In this document: piece after piece, positions 1-11,584 of the stretch
How the letters are laid out: every line of letters starts with the position of its first letter
Numbering within the stretch: the stretch's first letter is position 1
Origin: Dryocosmus kuriphilus
Taxonomy: Eukaryota > Arthropoda > Insecta > Hymenoptera > Cynipidae
Reading direction: 5' to 3'
DNA length: 64,000 nt
Assembly (NCBI GenBank): GCA_038277395.1
Contig: CM076194.1
Coordinates: 115,473,209 to 115,537,208 of the forward strand
Program-made: the position numbers and the translations under genes
The notes under the pieces: model-generated
Told to the model about the DNA's origin: nothing
The model's input: the letters and a program-made list of their open reading frames with translations, nothing else
The model's database searches: none

Positions 1-231
1 TATAAACATTTTTCACTCTTAGTTGTCGCCGCAAGGATTCTTTGTGATCCGGAAATATATTTGGATCTGGTAGATTATGCACAAGCTTTGTTGAGAAAAT
101 TCTTTCAACTTCTACCAGCATTCTATGGACCTTCATCTCAATTCATAAACAGTCATAATCTCATTCATTTGGCTGATGATGTAAGAAATACTGCCATTCA
201 CCTAACTGCCGATCGAATTTTGATGTTATAA
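1..231 (+). pseudogene. 3' part of a Tnp2-like transposase exon, cut by the window edge
   Basis: The frame is open from base 1 to a stop at 229-231. Residues near 50-60 read NSHNLIHLADDV, a pattern I associate with the C-terminal part of CACTA/Tnp2-like transposases of insects. A good splice donor (GTAAGA) starts at 181, directly after LADD, and the residues beyond it do not look family-like, so the exon probably ends at 180. No continuation is visible downstream before the next gene begins. It is probably a different transposase family from gene B at 1803. Function is inferred from a short motif only. Confidence 0.45.
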
Positions 232-292
232 ATTGGATCCAAAACCCTTATGGTGAATTTTTAATAATATTTACAGAATAATTAATGTTTAG

Positions 293-1523
293 AGAATTAG
301 GAAGGAATTATTTATTCAAGCTGCAGCAGAAATCGTCCATGCATATCCTAGTGAAAAATCGTCTGTGTACTTCGTCTTAGGAAAGCCAAAGAGTAATCAC
401 TGCAGCAAAACTCCAAACGCCGGCAAATTGTGGAACAGATACCATAATGTTCAAAAATCTTTAGGTGGGCTATTTGAAGTACCTGAGGTCGACGAAGATA
501 CAGAAAATGTACCAGGTATGTTTTTTTTAATAATATAATAATTTATCGGTAATTGGCCAACGAGTACCAACTTTTATATTTACTTTTATTACAGATTGCG
601 AAGTAGAACCAAACGAGGAGTCAACAACGGCTTTTCAATATTTGAAAACAAACGTGGGTACCCTAAACGAACAAAAGGAAAATTGGCGACTTTGTGTTTC
701 TGAAAGAGAAGCATATTTACGATCTCATAGCATTTATGAGTATATGAAGTTATTTCCAGATTTACGAGTACAAACAGGATACAATTTACTTTTATTGGAC
801 TTTGATAGAAAATACCCGACAAAAAAAGATTGTCTATATACGGTATGGAAACACCTATCACATGCAATTTTAAAAGTTGCCATCAAGGAAGGGGATCTGT
901 CAGAAACACAACTTGAAGGTGTAGACGGTACGTGAAGTTTATCTATTTTACTTTGAATGTACAGTTCGTAATAAGACGAAAAAAGTTAATTTCAGGCCAT
1001 CGAACACAGAATTAGTGGAGACATTCTTTCTTCATGTTGGAGTAAGTAATCATTTTAGATTATATAAAATTTAATTAATGTTTTCTTATGTACTTTTGTG
1101 GATATCTTATTTTTAATTTATTGTGTCTAATTTGGAATATGCTAAAGATGTATTATTTAATTCACAGGATCTAACTGAATTGGACAGTGAAATAAGTCGC
1201 AGAACGAAGGTTGTTTCGGATCGAGGAGATTCACTTCAGCCTTTTTTGTCATAGCTATTGGCCACTCAATCGAAGAAATTCACTCAATTTATGTGTATAT
1301 AGATGGCACCAGGTACTCAATGGAATGTACACTTCAAGCAATAGATGTTTGTTTTTTTAAGGTATACCAAGCTTTGAATGCCGAGTATCCTACGGCTGGA
1401 TTGCAACTCTGGAATTTTATCCAGCGATATATTTTTCATATCCACACCAATAGCGACGTACTGAGCTCTTCACAAGAGGAAGTTGCAGTCGAATTATGCA
1501 TGGTAGAACCTGCTTTGAAGTAA
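293..1523 (+). pseudogene. Two-gene transposon, copy 1: gene A (spliced, broken)
   Basis: Exons with clear GT-AG borders: about 293-515, then 595-927 (acceptor ttacag at 589-594), and further pieces to 1523. The first exon holds a FPTE/YPSE-like segment followed by a GKLWNRY motif. The last exon ends in a YPT...W.FIQR.I motif. The same two landmarks occur in the gene A copies at 16.3-17.8 kb and 22.2-30.5 kb. This copy has in-frame stops and frame changes near 1000-1300, so it is not intact. I do not know a biochemical role. Its constant position just upstream of the transposase gene B suggests it is the first gene of a two-gene DNA transposon. Confidence 0.5.
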
Positions 1524-1802
1524 GATTTGAACTTCGTTAACATTTCCTGCTTTTATACACCCTGATTATATGTAAATTAAGTTTTATATTTATTTGAAAC
1601 TTTTTTCTCAGGCAATATTTATGGGACGAAACACGCGTGCAAAATTGTGGAAACCGTGGTCAAAAAAGACAGCACTCTGAATAAGACTTTTTATGAACAA
1701 GTTTAAAATTTAACGGGAGCCTTAAAGATAGATATATATATAAGGTATAAATTATATCTTTTAATTATAAAACTCTCGCGTTAATTGATAATTATTTTTA
1801 AA

Positions 1803-4262
1803 ATGCTTTGTCATTTGTGCACTGTTTACTGCACTTTGAATTTAAAAGCTTTAATTACTCATTGGCGTGTATACCATAGCCTCGGGCAAAACAGCGAATA
1901 TGAGTTTACTCTATTAGAATGTGGGAGGCGGTTTCCTTCACTGAATTCATTCAAACGGCATTTTAAACTTGAACATAGTTTATACTTCTCAATGGCGGCA
2001 AATCCTAAATCTTCATCAGATATCGGTATTGATAGTTCGACTGACGCAACGATTAATGATCCAAATAATCCCTCTACTTGTACATTATTGGAAGAAGAAA
2101 GCATGAATGTTTCGGTATCAAGTACTTCGGAAAATCTTCCTGAAGAAATTGCTTTTTCTGAGGTCCTTCAATTTCAAATAACACGTATGATAACAAATTT
2201 ATACAGCAAACCGTCATTTTCGAGAAATGTCGTACAATGTGTTATGGATGAATTGGAAAATATTGTTACAGTTCCATTAAAATTAATCCAAAATAAAGTT
2301 CAAGAAATTTTGACTAAAAATTCTATTCCTTTAGATCAAAAAAATGAAATAAATGCAATTTTCGAAGTCTTTCCTTCAATTTTAAAAGCAAATAGCACAG
2401 AATACTTACGTTTTAAGAATCTCAGAGAAAATGGACTCTACATTGATCCTTCTTCTCATATAATTGGTGAAGAATTTGAGGTTTCTGAGGGAAGAGAAGT
2501 ACCGAAGAATCGTTGTGCTCAAGTAATTTCCTTAAGACATGTTTTGAAAGCATTTTTTGAAATTGAAGGCGTATTACCTTGTATTCTAGAATACATGACT
2601 TCATTAGATTCAGAAAGTAGCGTTATTTCCAATATTGTGCAAGGAGAGGTATGGAAAAAAACCATTAAAAATTACAAGGGTAAAATTTGTCTACCATATG
2701 GTATGTTCTTTGACGAATATGAAACTGGAAATTGTCTTGGTTCTCATAGCGGTATCCATAAGATAGGAGGGGGGTATCTTACGTTGTTGTGCATTCCTCG
2801 TAAATTTAGAAGTACATTAAAAAACATTTTTCTAGCCATACTTCTTCATCATGACGATCATAAAAAAGCTGGAAATAAGGTTGCGCTTGCAAAGCTAGTT
2901 CAAGAATTTAAATTCTTGGCTGAAGAAGGCATCTTTATTGAAACGAAAACACTAAGCACTCAAATTTATTTAGTTCTTGCAGTAGTTGAAGGTGATAAGC
3001 AAGGCTTAAATTCAATCCTAGGATACAGTGAAAGCTTCTCTGCAAATTATTATTGTAGGATATGCAGAGTAACTAAAATCAAAGCACAATATGCTACCGA
3101 GGTTATGGATACCGATTTAAGAACCGAAGTCAATTACAGTATTGATGTACAAAATGAAAATTTTGAAACGAGTGGGGTAAAAGAAGATTATGTATTCAAT
3201 GAAATTCCTTACTATCATTGTGTACGAAACATTGTTGCAGACGTGATGCACGATCTTTTAGAAGGGGTTTTACCCTACGAAACTGGTTTAGTTTTCCATC
3301 AGCTCGTTCTCGTTGATAAAATTATTGATTATAACCATTTTAATGCAATAATAAGAAATTTTAACTATCAGTTTGAATCTTGCAAACCATCTTTGGTTAC
3401 AAAAGAACAACTTAAAAATAAATATATTAAAATGTCAGCCGCAGAAATGTTTACGTTTTTCATATATTTACCTATAATGTTTGGTCGCTTTATTTCGGAA
3501 AATAACATCTACTGGAAACTTTTAATTCAAATGAGACGAATTCTATCTCTTGTAATGTCCTCTTCTTTTGACTCAGAATGGCTTGATTATTTGGATGATT
3601 TAATTTCGGAACATCACGTTGATTACATAAAACTGTTTGGGCCTTTAAAGCCCAAACATCATTTTATGCTACATTATGCTAAAATCATAAAAATGATGGG
3701 ACCGCTTGAACAAATTCAGGCAATAAGAGGAGAAGCCAAACATAGAGAAGATAAATTAACTGCTAGTTCAGTTTCTACCAGAGTCAATATTTTTAAAACA
3801 ATAGCAATAAAACAGCAGTTAATCCTTTCCAATCGACAGCTTTTAAAAGAAGGATTCGATTCTGAGTTTTCAAGTAGTTCTTTGAAAGAAGTCAGTGAAG
3901 AAATTGCCGATGCTTTAACAAATTTGAGTGATTTTATTCTAGATGATTATCTTGCAACCGATGCGGTTAAAATTTACAACACACAATATAAATGTGATTT
4001 TGTTGTTCAAGTAAATCGAAATGATGACTTTCCACAGTTCGGAAAAATTAAAGAAATTTTAGTATCAAAGAAAAATAATGAAAGTTTATTCTGCTGTGTT
4101 GCTTTTAAAACTGTAGCCTTTAACGAACATTTTTTTGCTTACGAAGTTTTAAAAACGTTAAAAATGATTTTCGTAAAACAGGCTGACTTGCTAAATCATC
4201 GACCAACTCTTCTGTATGAGTACAATGGGAAAACTTATTCTGTAACAAGAACTATAATTTAA
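1803..4262 (+). CDS. Two-gene transposon, copy 1: gene B, zinc-finger DDE-like transposase, intact ORF
   Basis: An 819-codon ORF without interruption. I chose the ATG at 1803 (MLCHLC...); the frame is open a little further upstream but without an ATG. Residues 1-60 hold Cys/His pairs (CHLC with later H...H, and CGRRF...H....H), a degenerate C2H2-type region. The body has FFDEYETGNCLGSH (near residue 305), EGDKQGLNSILGY followed by CRIC (near 400), DVMHDLLEGV (near 480) and KPKHHFMLHY (near 620). A Cys-x2-Cys after an Asp-containing motif, then an Asp-x-Met-His motif, is reminiscent of Tnp2/CACTA-type transposases, so DNA cleavage by an acidic triad is the inferred role. Homologous fragments lie at 18.4-19.9, 30.6 and 34.8 kb. 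The family name is uncertain. Confidence 0.6.
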   Translation: MLCHLCTVYCTLNLKALITHWRVYHSLGQNSEYEFTLLECGRRFPSLNSFKRHFKLEHSLYFSMAANPKSSSDIGIDSSTDATINDPNNPSTCTLLEEESMNVSVSSTSENLPEEIAFSEVLQFQITRMITNLYSKPSFSRNVVQCVMDELENIVTVPLKLIQNKVQEILTKNSIPLDQKNEINAIFEVFPSILKANSTEYLRFKNLRENGLYIDPSSHIIGEEFEVSEGREVPKNRCAQVISLRHVLKAFFEIEGVLPCILEYMTSLDSESSVISNIVQGEVWKKTIKNYKGKICLPYGMFFDEYETGNCLGSHSGIHKIGGGYLTLLCIPRKFRSTLKNIFLAILLHHDDHKKAGNKVALAKLVQEFKFLAEEGIFIETKTLSTQIYLVLAVVEGDKQGLNSILGYSESFSANYYCRICRVTKIKAQYATEVMDTDLRTEVNYSIDVQNENFETSGVKEDYVFNEIPYYHCVRNIVADVMHDLLEGVLPYETGLVFHQLVLVDKIIDYNHFNAIIRNFNYQFESCKPSLVTKEQLKNKYIKMSAAEMFTFFIYLPIMFGRFISENNIYWKLLIQMRRILSLVMSSSFDSEWLDYLDDLISEHHVDYIKLFGPLKPKHHFMLHYAKIIKMMGPLEQIQAIRGEAKHREDKLTASSVSTRVNIFKTIAIKQQLILSNRQLLKEGFDSEFSSSSLKEVSEEIADALTNLSDFILDDYLATDAVKIYNTQYKCDFVVQVNRNDDFPQFGKIKEILVSKKNNESLFCCVAFKTVAFNEHFFAYEVLKTLKMIFVKQADLLNHRPTLLYEYNGKTYSVTRTII

Positions 4263-4394
4263 AATGTATAAATTATAAACGCGTTATTACATATCCCTAA
4301 GTTTCTTCGTTATAACGATGTGATGAGTATATGTGATTCTAAAAATGTATTATTTATTTATTTTGTTCTGCTATTTGCTGTACTGGTTTTAAAA

Positions 4395-4620
4395 CCATAT
4401 ATAGCCCTTTACGAACATTTCTTTGCTTATATGAAGTTTTAAAAACGTTGAAAACGATATTTAAATTGTTGTAAATCAATCAGATTTACCATGTCTTCAA
4501 CCAGTTCTTCTGTAAACTTGTTCTTAACGAGAAGTACAGAATAAAATGTATAAATTATAAGCTCGTTATTATATTATTAATTTTCTTCGTTATTTTGTAA
4601 TATAAATAAAAGCTACAGAT
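4395..4620 (+). repeat. Degenerate tandem duplication of the 3' end of gene B
   Basis: The stretch repeats, with many changes, the last ~150 coding bases and 3' flank of gene B: the segment around 4120-4320 (CCTTTACGAACATTT, then GAAGTTTTAAAAACGTT, then AAAATGTATAAATTATAA) recurs from about 4408 to 4570. A polyadenylation signal AATAAA follows near 4605. The second copy has no open frame. Confidence 0.6.
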
Positions 4621-4679
4621 TTTCATTTGAAATTTTGAGCGTTTTTATTAATATTTATTTCTGATTTACACGAGTCGTC

Positions 4680-5130
4680 TTTTGGACATCAATTGGACTG
4701 ACATGGACATCCTAAAGATGTCTTTAGGACGTCCTAAGGATTTCAATGTGTGGGAAAATTTAAAAAAAGTATTTTACTATCCGTTGTGGTTATTTACACT
4801 ATCGGAGATAGTTTCTTATAATATCCAAGGATAATAGTTTTGAATATTCCATATATTCGATTTTAATATTCTCAGGTAGTCAAGTTGACCCTCTGAATAA
4901 TCTGATTTATTATCTGAGATAATCAAGTAAGCCCTCTAGAGATTAGAACTTTTACCATCCAGGATAATCAATTTTACTATCCGGGATAGTAAACTTGACT
5001 ATCCAATTTTTTACACTTTGCAGATGGTAGACTACACTATCTGGAGGGCTGTCCCATAGTTGACACTCAAATATAGTCAGACTGACCGTCCAGATATTCA
5101 AGTTGACTATCCAGTTTTCTCCGTGTAAGC
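4680..5130. repeat. Array of degenerate palindromic ACTATCC/GGATAGT motifs
   Basis: About 450 bases without a gene. Variants of ACTATCC and its complement GGATAGT, mixed with TCAAGTTGAC, recur many times. The cleanest unit, near 4972-5002, is an imperfect palindrome centred on TATCCGGGATA. This looks like a decayed array from a palindromic or foldback element, not coding sequence. Confidence 0.5.
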
Positions 5131-5177
5131 AAGAATTGTACAAAAATAGAAAATATTCAATGTTTCTAGTTCAAATT

Positions 5178-5371
5178 TAAATCTTTTATTATATTCTCTA
5201 TATACCGTTGTCTATTTTCTGAAACCAACTGCAGGAATTTATACATACATAATAATATATGTAAAAAATAATTGATAAATGTTGAAATATATATTGTATA
5301 TTTGAAATTGTCCGTTATATTTAAAATATTTAATAAACCTCGAGTAAACACTGAAAAATTAAATGTATCGT
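5178..5371. repeat. Dispersed repeat, copy 1 (pairs with 11585-11773)
   Basis: About 190 bases align in direct orientation with 11585-11773. Shared blocks include TCTTTTATTATATTCTCTAT, AATAATATATGTAAAAA, GAGTAAACACTG and AAATTAAAT.ATATCGTA. Probably a short non-autonomous element or an old segmental repeat; I see no ends. Confidence 0.7.
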
Positions 5372-7423
5372 AAAAATGATAAATTTAGAAATGGAAATTG
5401 TCCGTTAAATTGAAAAATTCTTATATTTATAACCGTTTAAATTAAAAAGCTAATATGTTTCTCGATGATGGATTCAATTCTGTTGATTTTGCATGGTAAA
5501 CTCGCAGGCAAGGCAAATATGAATTCATAATTATTCTGTGTTATAATTAGTTACGAAAATGTTAATTTAATTACAATGAAAGTTAAAAATGATAAATAGG
5601 AAATAAAATCCATTTGAATTATTGTAATTAAAATTAAAGTTAAACATATATACATATTTTAATATATATAATTGAATTATAATATTTATTTTGATTTTAA
5701 TAAAAAAATATATTCTTAACACTAAAGCGTTAAAAGTACTTATTCATATTATCATTTATTTATATATTCTTAAATATATTGATGTTTACATGAAAAAACA
5801 TTTCGCTTACATAAATTTTATTTTAGCCATCTCCATTTATTAAAAAATTTCAAAAATGAGGAGGGTTGTTGTTTAAAGTAACTTTTAAGGAAAATTAAAG
5901 TTACTTCTTTCAGTAGGTTGCACTTTTTTATAAGTAACGTTAATTTTACGAGGTAATGTAAAAATCAGGTATAACTTATTCATCACTTTCCAATATTCTA
6001 CAATATTTTGAACAATTTAAATTTGAAATTCTAGCGAGAAGTTTTGATATTATAATGAAAAATTGGATTTTGGAATTGTCTAATTTTGAAAGATACATAT
6101 TTAAAATTTAAACCAGTTTTCAATATTTTAATCAAATATTATTCAATTTTGAACGGTTTGAACTTTTTTATCCATTTTTTTATCCTATAAATAATTGAAC
6201 AATCTGTAAACATTCACGCACTCAGAATTCGAAACATATTGCTAAATCTTGAAAGGTTTTAATTTACAAATTTTCAAAAACTATTATATCTCAATTCCAT
6301 ATAATTTTTTTTCCAAATTTCAAGGGTTGAATTCTACTCTTTCAGTGGTAAATTATACAATTTTGAAGGCATTGAAATCAAAATTATTCACCTTAGAGTG
6401 GTATCAATTACAAGCTGGTTGTGTTTAAAATAAAATTGTTGAATGTCAAATGTTTTAATTTTTAATATGTCTTCAAGTTTATAATTTTTCTATTTCAAAT
6501 ATGCTCTTCCTTTACTTTTGAATTTAGTTTTAAACTGAAAAAGTTGTCTGTTTGAAGGCGTTCGTTAAAATTCAATTTTGGAAAATCATTTATAAAAGAA
6601 ATATGAGAAATAATTATAGTATATATTTTCAGAATATTTTTGAAGTATACATAATTATATCTCTAAATCAGATTTATAAGCGAGCGACTAATTTACTTTA
6701 GTAAAAATTGAATTGCTAGTAATTTTTCACTAAAACTTTAGTGAAAATTTAAACACTTTTGAGAAAATAATGAAATATAACTAATTTATAAGCACAAGAA
6801 TGTTCACCAAAGTAAACTAGTGACTTACTTTTCACTAATTCAGATTAAGATAGACTACTTTCATAATTAGAAAAAATTATTTTCGACTCTTAATTTGTAT
6901 GACTTTGTTCTATGTTGAAAAATTGGCAGCATCCAGAAAAAAATGATAATACAATTTTGTTAATAGGTACATTATGTATATTCATAAATTATAATAACAC
7001 ATTACAATATTGACTTTTTTCGCAATACCTTCTTCAAGGATTTACAAAACTACTTCATCTTGGGGTCGTTAGACGCAAAATTTTGACATTTTTATGTTAA
7101 TTTTTTGGGAAAGTGTTACTTTATGTACTATAAAAATTACGATATTTTATGCAACTACAGAGAAATAGGTCGTCTGGTACATTTCGGCCGGTATTGTACT
7201 TTTACTATGAAAAGTATCACTCTAATGGCAGTTCGGATCGGTATTTTTTTGGAATTGAATTAGCATACACTATACATTATATTTTCACCCATGTTTGAAT
7301 GCTTTAATTATTTTAAAAATTTTTGACATAAAAACAGTAGAGTCGGGCATAATTTGGAAATTCCAATATGATAATTTCACGATAGATATATCCATAGAGT
7401 GATTTAAGTAATTGGTAATAAAC
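5372..7423. other. AT-rich stretch without a recognisable gene
   Basis: I see no supported coding frame. It contains a perfect hairpin at 6724-6747 (TTTTCACTAAA, a 2-base loop, then its complement) in a region rich in CTAGTGAAAA-like words (6690-6840), perhaps a decayed MITE. Confidence 0.6.
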
Positions 7424-7425
7424 TA

Positions 7426-7672
7426 CAAAGGACCCCGTACTAAATACATTGAAAATTGCTCTCCGTGAAATTGGCCTAAATTTCGTCATTTGGCATATCT
7501 TTTCATTCTGAACAAAAAATTTTAGTGCGTAAACTTAATCCTATGAGCCGTTTTGACGCTACAGAGCGTCAAAAGTTGATAGTATACCGTTTAATAACAC
7601 ACACCACGCATAAAGGAGATATACTTAATGCACGTAATTACGTATAAGTGCATTGTACATTATTGTGAAAAA
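7426..7672 (+). repeat. Left terminal inverted repeat of the 7.4-11.0 kb transposon
   Basis: 247 bases match the complement of 10776-11013 almost throughout, including a nested hairpin TTTTGACGCTACAGAGCGTCAAAA. The left copy has about 10 extra bases (a second CCGTTTAATA-like piece near 7590). Confidence 0.9.
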
Positions 7673-7689
7673 GGATTCAAAGAAAGGTT

Positions 7690-7802
7690 TGAGGGGCAGG
7701 TACAAGCCTGACTGACTGAGTGACTGAGAGAAAGAGAGAGCAAATGACTAAGTCAGTCAGTCATGTAATTAGTGAATATAATAAAGTGAGTGAGTGAGGT
7801 TT
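7690..7802 (+). repeat. TGAGTGAC/TGAG low-complexity array, left subterminal
   Basis: TGACTGACTGAGTGACTGAG and GTGAGTGAGTGAG runs lie just inside the left inverted repeat. They are the reverse-strand counterpart of the much longer CTCACT array at the other end. Confidence 0.7.
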
Positions 7803-8003
7803 ATGAAGTAAGCCATACATGAACACTCCTGCAAATGCATGAATACTCTTGAAGTCAGCAGCTTTCAAAACAAAATAAATATATTTAGTTGTTTTACGGA
7901 TGACATTTAGTATGCAATCAGTAACCTAATGTTTTGTGTGTAACCGATCGCTTCCTTTGTAAGTAAAACTTATCTCTATTTTGAGTTGTATAAATCATAA
8001 ACG

Positions 8004-10012
8004 ATGGCGTTTCGAAGACAGATCGCCTGTTATGTATGTAACTTGGGACATAATCCTCAGCGAATGCAACGAATTACTGACGTGGAAGATGCAAATAAAG
8101 CGCAACTTGCAATTATACGAAGGGATGCTTTTAATCACCCACCTTTGGCTTTAAATAATGAATCCAGATTATGCATTAATTGTAATAGATCCATATCAGA
8201 CGAAATACGTGCTGTAGAAGCTGATCCAAGTACAATGCGTTTAGATGTGTTAACGCAGACGGCAAGTGCATCTTGCTTAGTATGCGATGCTAGACAAAAT
8301 GTAGGAAAGTTGTCTGTAGAGTGTAGGGTAAACATTTTTCTTTTTCGTAACATTTATGTTCCAGAAAATGTTAGAAGTTGTGCACATCACTTAAACGAGA
8401 AAGGATGCTATCCGAGATTAATCCTGCAAGGTCTCAGATCAGTTAATCGACCATATCTGATAAAAGGACAAGAGTTACAGTTATTTTTGCAACAACTAAG
8501 GCATGTGGCCAATAATCAAAATCAGTTTGAAGATGAGAGTTGTTTTACTGATGACGAATTCAAATGTATTTCGCCAATTAGCAAAGAGCAATTCTCACAT
8601 CTTTTTACGTACTGTGATCCTGTACCTCAAGAGGGAGGTCACAGATACATATATAGAAAAGACTTATTGACCTTTTTATGTAAACTAAGGCAAGGTTTAT
8701 CGGATGACTTTTTAAAAGTAATATTTAAGTACCCAAGTAGAGCCGCCGTCAGTTTGGTTATAGAAAAGTGAGACAATCGTTGCACCATAGGTTTGTTCCT
8801 GAGAATGTCGGATTTCAAGCAATACCAAGGCAAGTATACATCGAACGACACGTTACGGAATTCTCAAATGAACTCTATAATCCACAGCCGCAGACACCAA
8901 AAGCCATTGCTGCAGTAGATTGTACCTATTCTTACACACAGAAAAGTAGCAATTTTTGTATTTTAAGAAAGTCGTTCTCTCAGCACAAACATCGCCATTT
9001 GATTAAACCCACTATGATCGTTGCTCCCGACGGCTTTATATTATCTGTATTAGGTCCATACTTTTCGGATAGCCATAATAATGATGCAGCGATTTTGGAA
9101 AGAGAGTACGAGAGGGAGGCTAATGCTATGAGGGAGTGGTTTCAAAATGGAGATATTTTCTTGATTGACAGAGGATATAGGGATGCCGTGCCATGGCTAG
9201 AACGCGTTGGAATCACTTGTTGGATGCCGGCATTGATCCAGGGTGGACAGCAGCAATTATCTACCGAAGAAGCCAACATGTCTCGGATGGTCACGAAGAA
9301 TAGATGGATCGTTGAGGCTAGGAACGGCCATTTTCGCTCTATATTTAAATTCTTCGAAGGAACCATTATTATGCCTCATCTTCATCACCTTCACGAATTT
9401 TATTCCATCTGTGCCACAATCATTAATAGATATCACCCACCAATATTTATGGAAGGCGCAACAGTCGAACTCGCAAGAGAAATAATTCGGAAAAGCCAAA
9501 TGACAAACGTATTACAAGCGCTCGTAGAAGTTGACAATCTACGCATGAGACGCGCTCAGTGGGTTCGACTTGAACAAAATGTGGTTCCTGATTTTCCTGT
9601 TCTTGACTTACAATATTTACGAGATCTTACCATTGGCATTTATCAGGTAAATCTTGCTCCTTCATACATCCAAGATAAACTACATAGAGATGGAGGAGAA
9701 GAAATTGAAGTTGATATGAACATGAACGTCCCTGGGCTAATAAGATTGAAACAGTATTCTCGATTTCGCCACGGAACGACGCATCAAGTCTTCATTTCAT
9801 ACAATGTACACGATGAAGGAGAAATAGAAGAGAACAATCTAATCAGTGGTTACTACTGTACCTGTCAATCAGCAGCCAGGACCTTGGGCACCTGTGCACA
9901 TGTCACCTGCATCCTATGGTACTTAGGGTACGCTCGACATCAACCGAACGTAAAGTATCCGGACAGCAGATTACTGAACATTATTAATGAGGCGAATGAG
10001 CAACCCCGATAA
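8004..10012 (+). pseudogene. DDE transposase (DDE_Tnp_4-like) with C-terminal SWIM zinc finger, in two overlapping frames
   Basis: The first frame runs 8004-8771 (ATG in context ACGATGG). The second is open from 8768 to 10012 and needs a -1 step near 8765. The N-terminal part has zinc-binding pairs (CYVCN, CINCN, CLVCD, CAHH). The second part has the catalytic series AAVDCTY, then LIDRGYRD, then IVEARNGHFR, which fits the D-D-E of Harbinger/ISL2EU-type transposases. Near the C-terminus CTC...GTCAHV is a SWIM-type CxC...CxH finger. The transposase would cut at the inverted repeats that flank it. The frame break is either one lost or gained base or a programmed -1 shift at the GAAAAG before the TGA. 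Apart from that the ORF is clean, so this may be a recent copy. Confidence 0.8.
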
Positions 10013-10034
10013 AAGTCTTAGAAATCGGTGAGTT

Positions 10035-10762
10035 TACACTCTTTGCATCTTTATTTACAAAGACATAACTTCTTCACTTAACCACTCACTGTATTTAATC
10101 AATCACACACTTCATTACTCCGAGAATCAATAACTTACTTACTCCAGTCCATTCCACTAAACTCACTCAACTCCACTCACTCTACTCCCTCCACTTACTC
10201 CACTCCACTCGCTCAGCTCACTCCACTCACTCCACTCACCCCACTCTACTGATTCAACTTACTCCACTCATTTCATTCCTCTCCACTTACTACACTCACT
10301 CCACTTCATTCCACTTAATCTACTCACCCATTCACTCACTTACTCATTCACTCACTCACTTACTCATTGTATCAATTAATCAATCACTCAGTCCAACACT
10401 CCATTTCTCTCTCGATCAATCACTCACTCTACTCCACTTTACTCTACTCCACTCCCTGAACGCTACTCCACTCCCTGAACGCTACTCCACTCCCTGAACT
10501 CTACTCCAGTTACTCCATTCTACTCCATTCACCCCACTTACTTCACTCCACTGACTCCACTCACTCACTCACTAAGTCAATCACTCACTTATTCACTCTC
10601 TTAATCACACACTAATTCAATAAATCACTCACTCACTGACTTACTGACTAGCTAACTTACTTACTCTACTATATTCACTATTTACATGACTGGCTTAGTT
10701 ATTTACTCTCTCTTTCTCTCTGCCACTCAATCAGTCAATCACTCAGTCACTTAGGCTTGCAC
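10035..10762 (+). repeat. CTCACT/CCACT minisatellite, right subterminal
   Basis: More than 700 bases of loosely periodic ACTCCACTCACT and CACTCACT words between the transposase stop and the right inverted repeat. A nearly exact direct repeat CTCCACTCCCTGAACGCTA is visible near 10450-10500. No coding frame. Confidence 0.85.
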
Positions 10763-10775
10763 GTCCACGCTCTGA

Positions 10776-11013
10776 CTTTTTCACAATAATTTACAATGTA
10801 CATATACGTAATTACGTGCATTAAGTATATCTCCTTTATGCGTGGTGTGTGTTATACTATCAACTTTTGACGCTCTGTAGCGTCAAAACGGCTCATAGGA
10901 TTAAGTTTACGCACTAAAATTTTTTGTTCAGAATGAAAAGATATGCCAAATGACGAAATTTAGGCCAATTTCACGGAGAGCAATTTTCAATGTATTTAGT
11001 ACGGGGTCCTTTG
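10776..11013 (-). repeat. Right terminal inverted repeat of the 7.4-11.0 kb transposon
   Basis: Reverse complement of 7426-7672, ending GGTCCTTTG followed by TA. Confidence 0.9.
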
Positions 11014-11015
11014 TA

Positions 11016-11584
11016 TTCGCTTAATTGTTTAATGAATATTATGAAAACAAAAGTGTCTATTCATCCAACTTTTTCGACAAATAGCCCAGGTGGGATGAAC
11101 ACCTCCCCTTCCCCCGTGGAGTTTTGCAAATCAGCTTTGTAAAATTTTCGCTATTTGACTTAAAAATCTGGACGACTAGCCAAAAATTGTTCAAAACTTG
11201 TCTCTTACATGTATATACCATTCGACGCAGAATTTTACGAAACGTATGAATCCATAAAGTCTCAGAAAAGTATTTTTGGTAATTTTTTTAAAAACTTTCA
11301 GAAATTAATAAGTATATGTATCCCTGACTGCTTTGAAATTTCTAACCTAAGGACCTCAAAACAAATCGCAAGAAATTATATGACCTTGAACCTTCAGAAT
11401 GATAATGACAATATCTACCGTTAGCAGCAGGATTAAATCTACGCAGGTAAAGATTTACAGGTATTCCAGGTTAGAGACACTTCTGAAGACACTTTTGGGT
11501 CTCTTGAAAGCTTCAAAATTCTATCATGAAGTTTTTTTTTTTTTTTTTTTCAGAATATTATCTCTTTCAAATATGCATAGCAAA
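11016..11584. other. No recognisable gene
   Basis: AT-rich sequence with two short open frames (11209-11424 and 11399-11659) that show no family resemblance. A run of 23 T lies at 11529-11551. Confidence 0.5.

Larger units (their letters stand above)
7426..11013 (+). mobile_element. ISL2EU/Harbinger-like DNA transposon, full length
   Basis: The element is bounded by inverted repeats that begin CAAAGGACCCCGTAC and end in the complement. TA dinucleotides flank both sides (7424-7425 and 11014-11015) and are the likely target duplication. It carries one transposase gene (8004-10012) and low-complexity subterminal arrays. Total length is about 3.6 kb. Confidence 0.85.
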
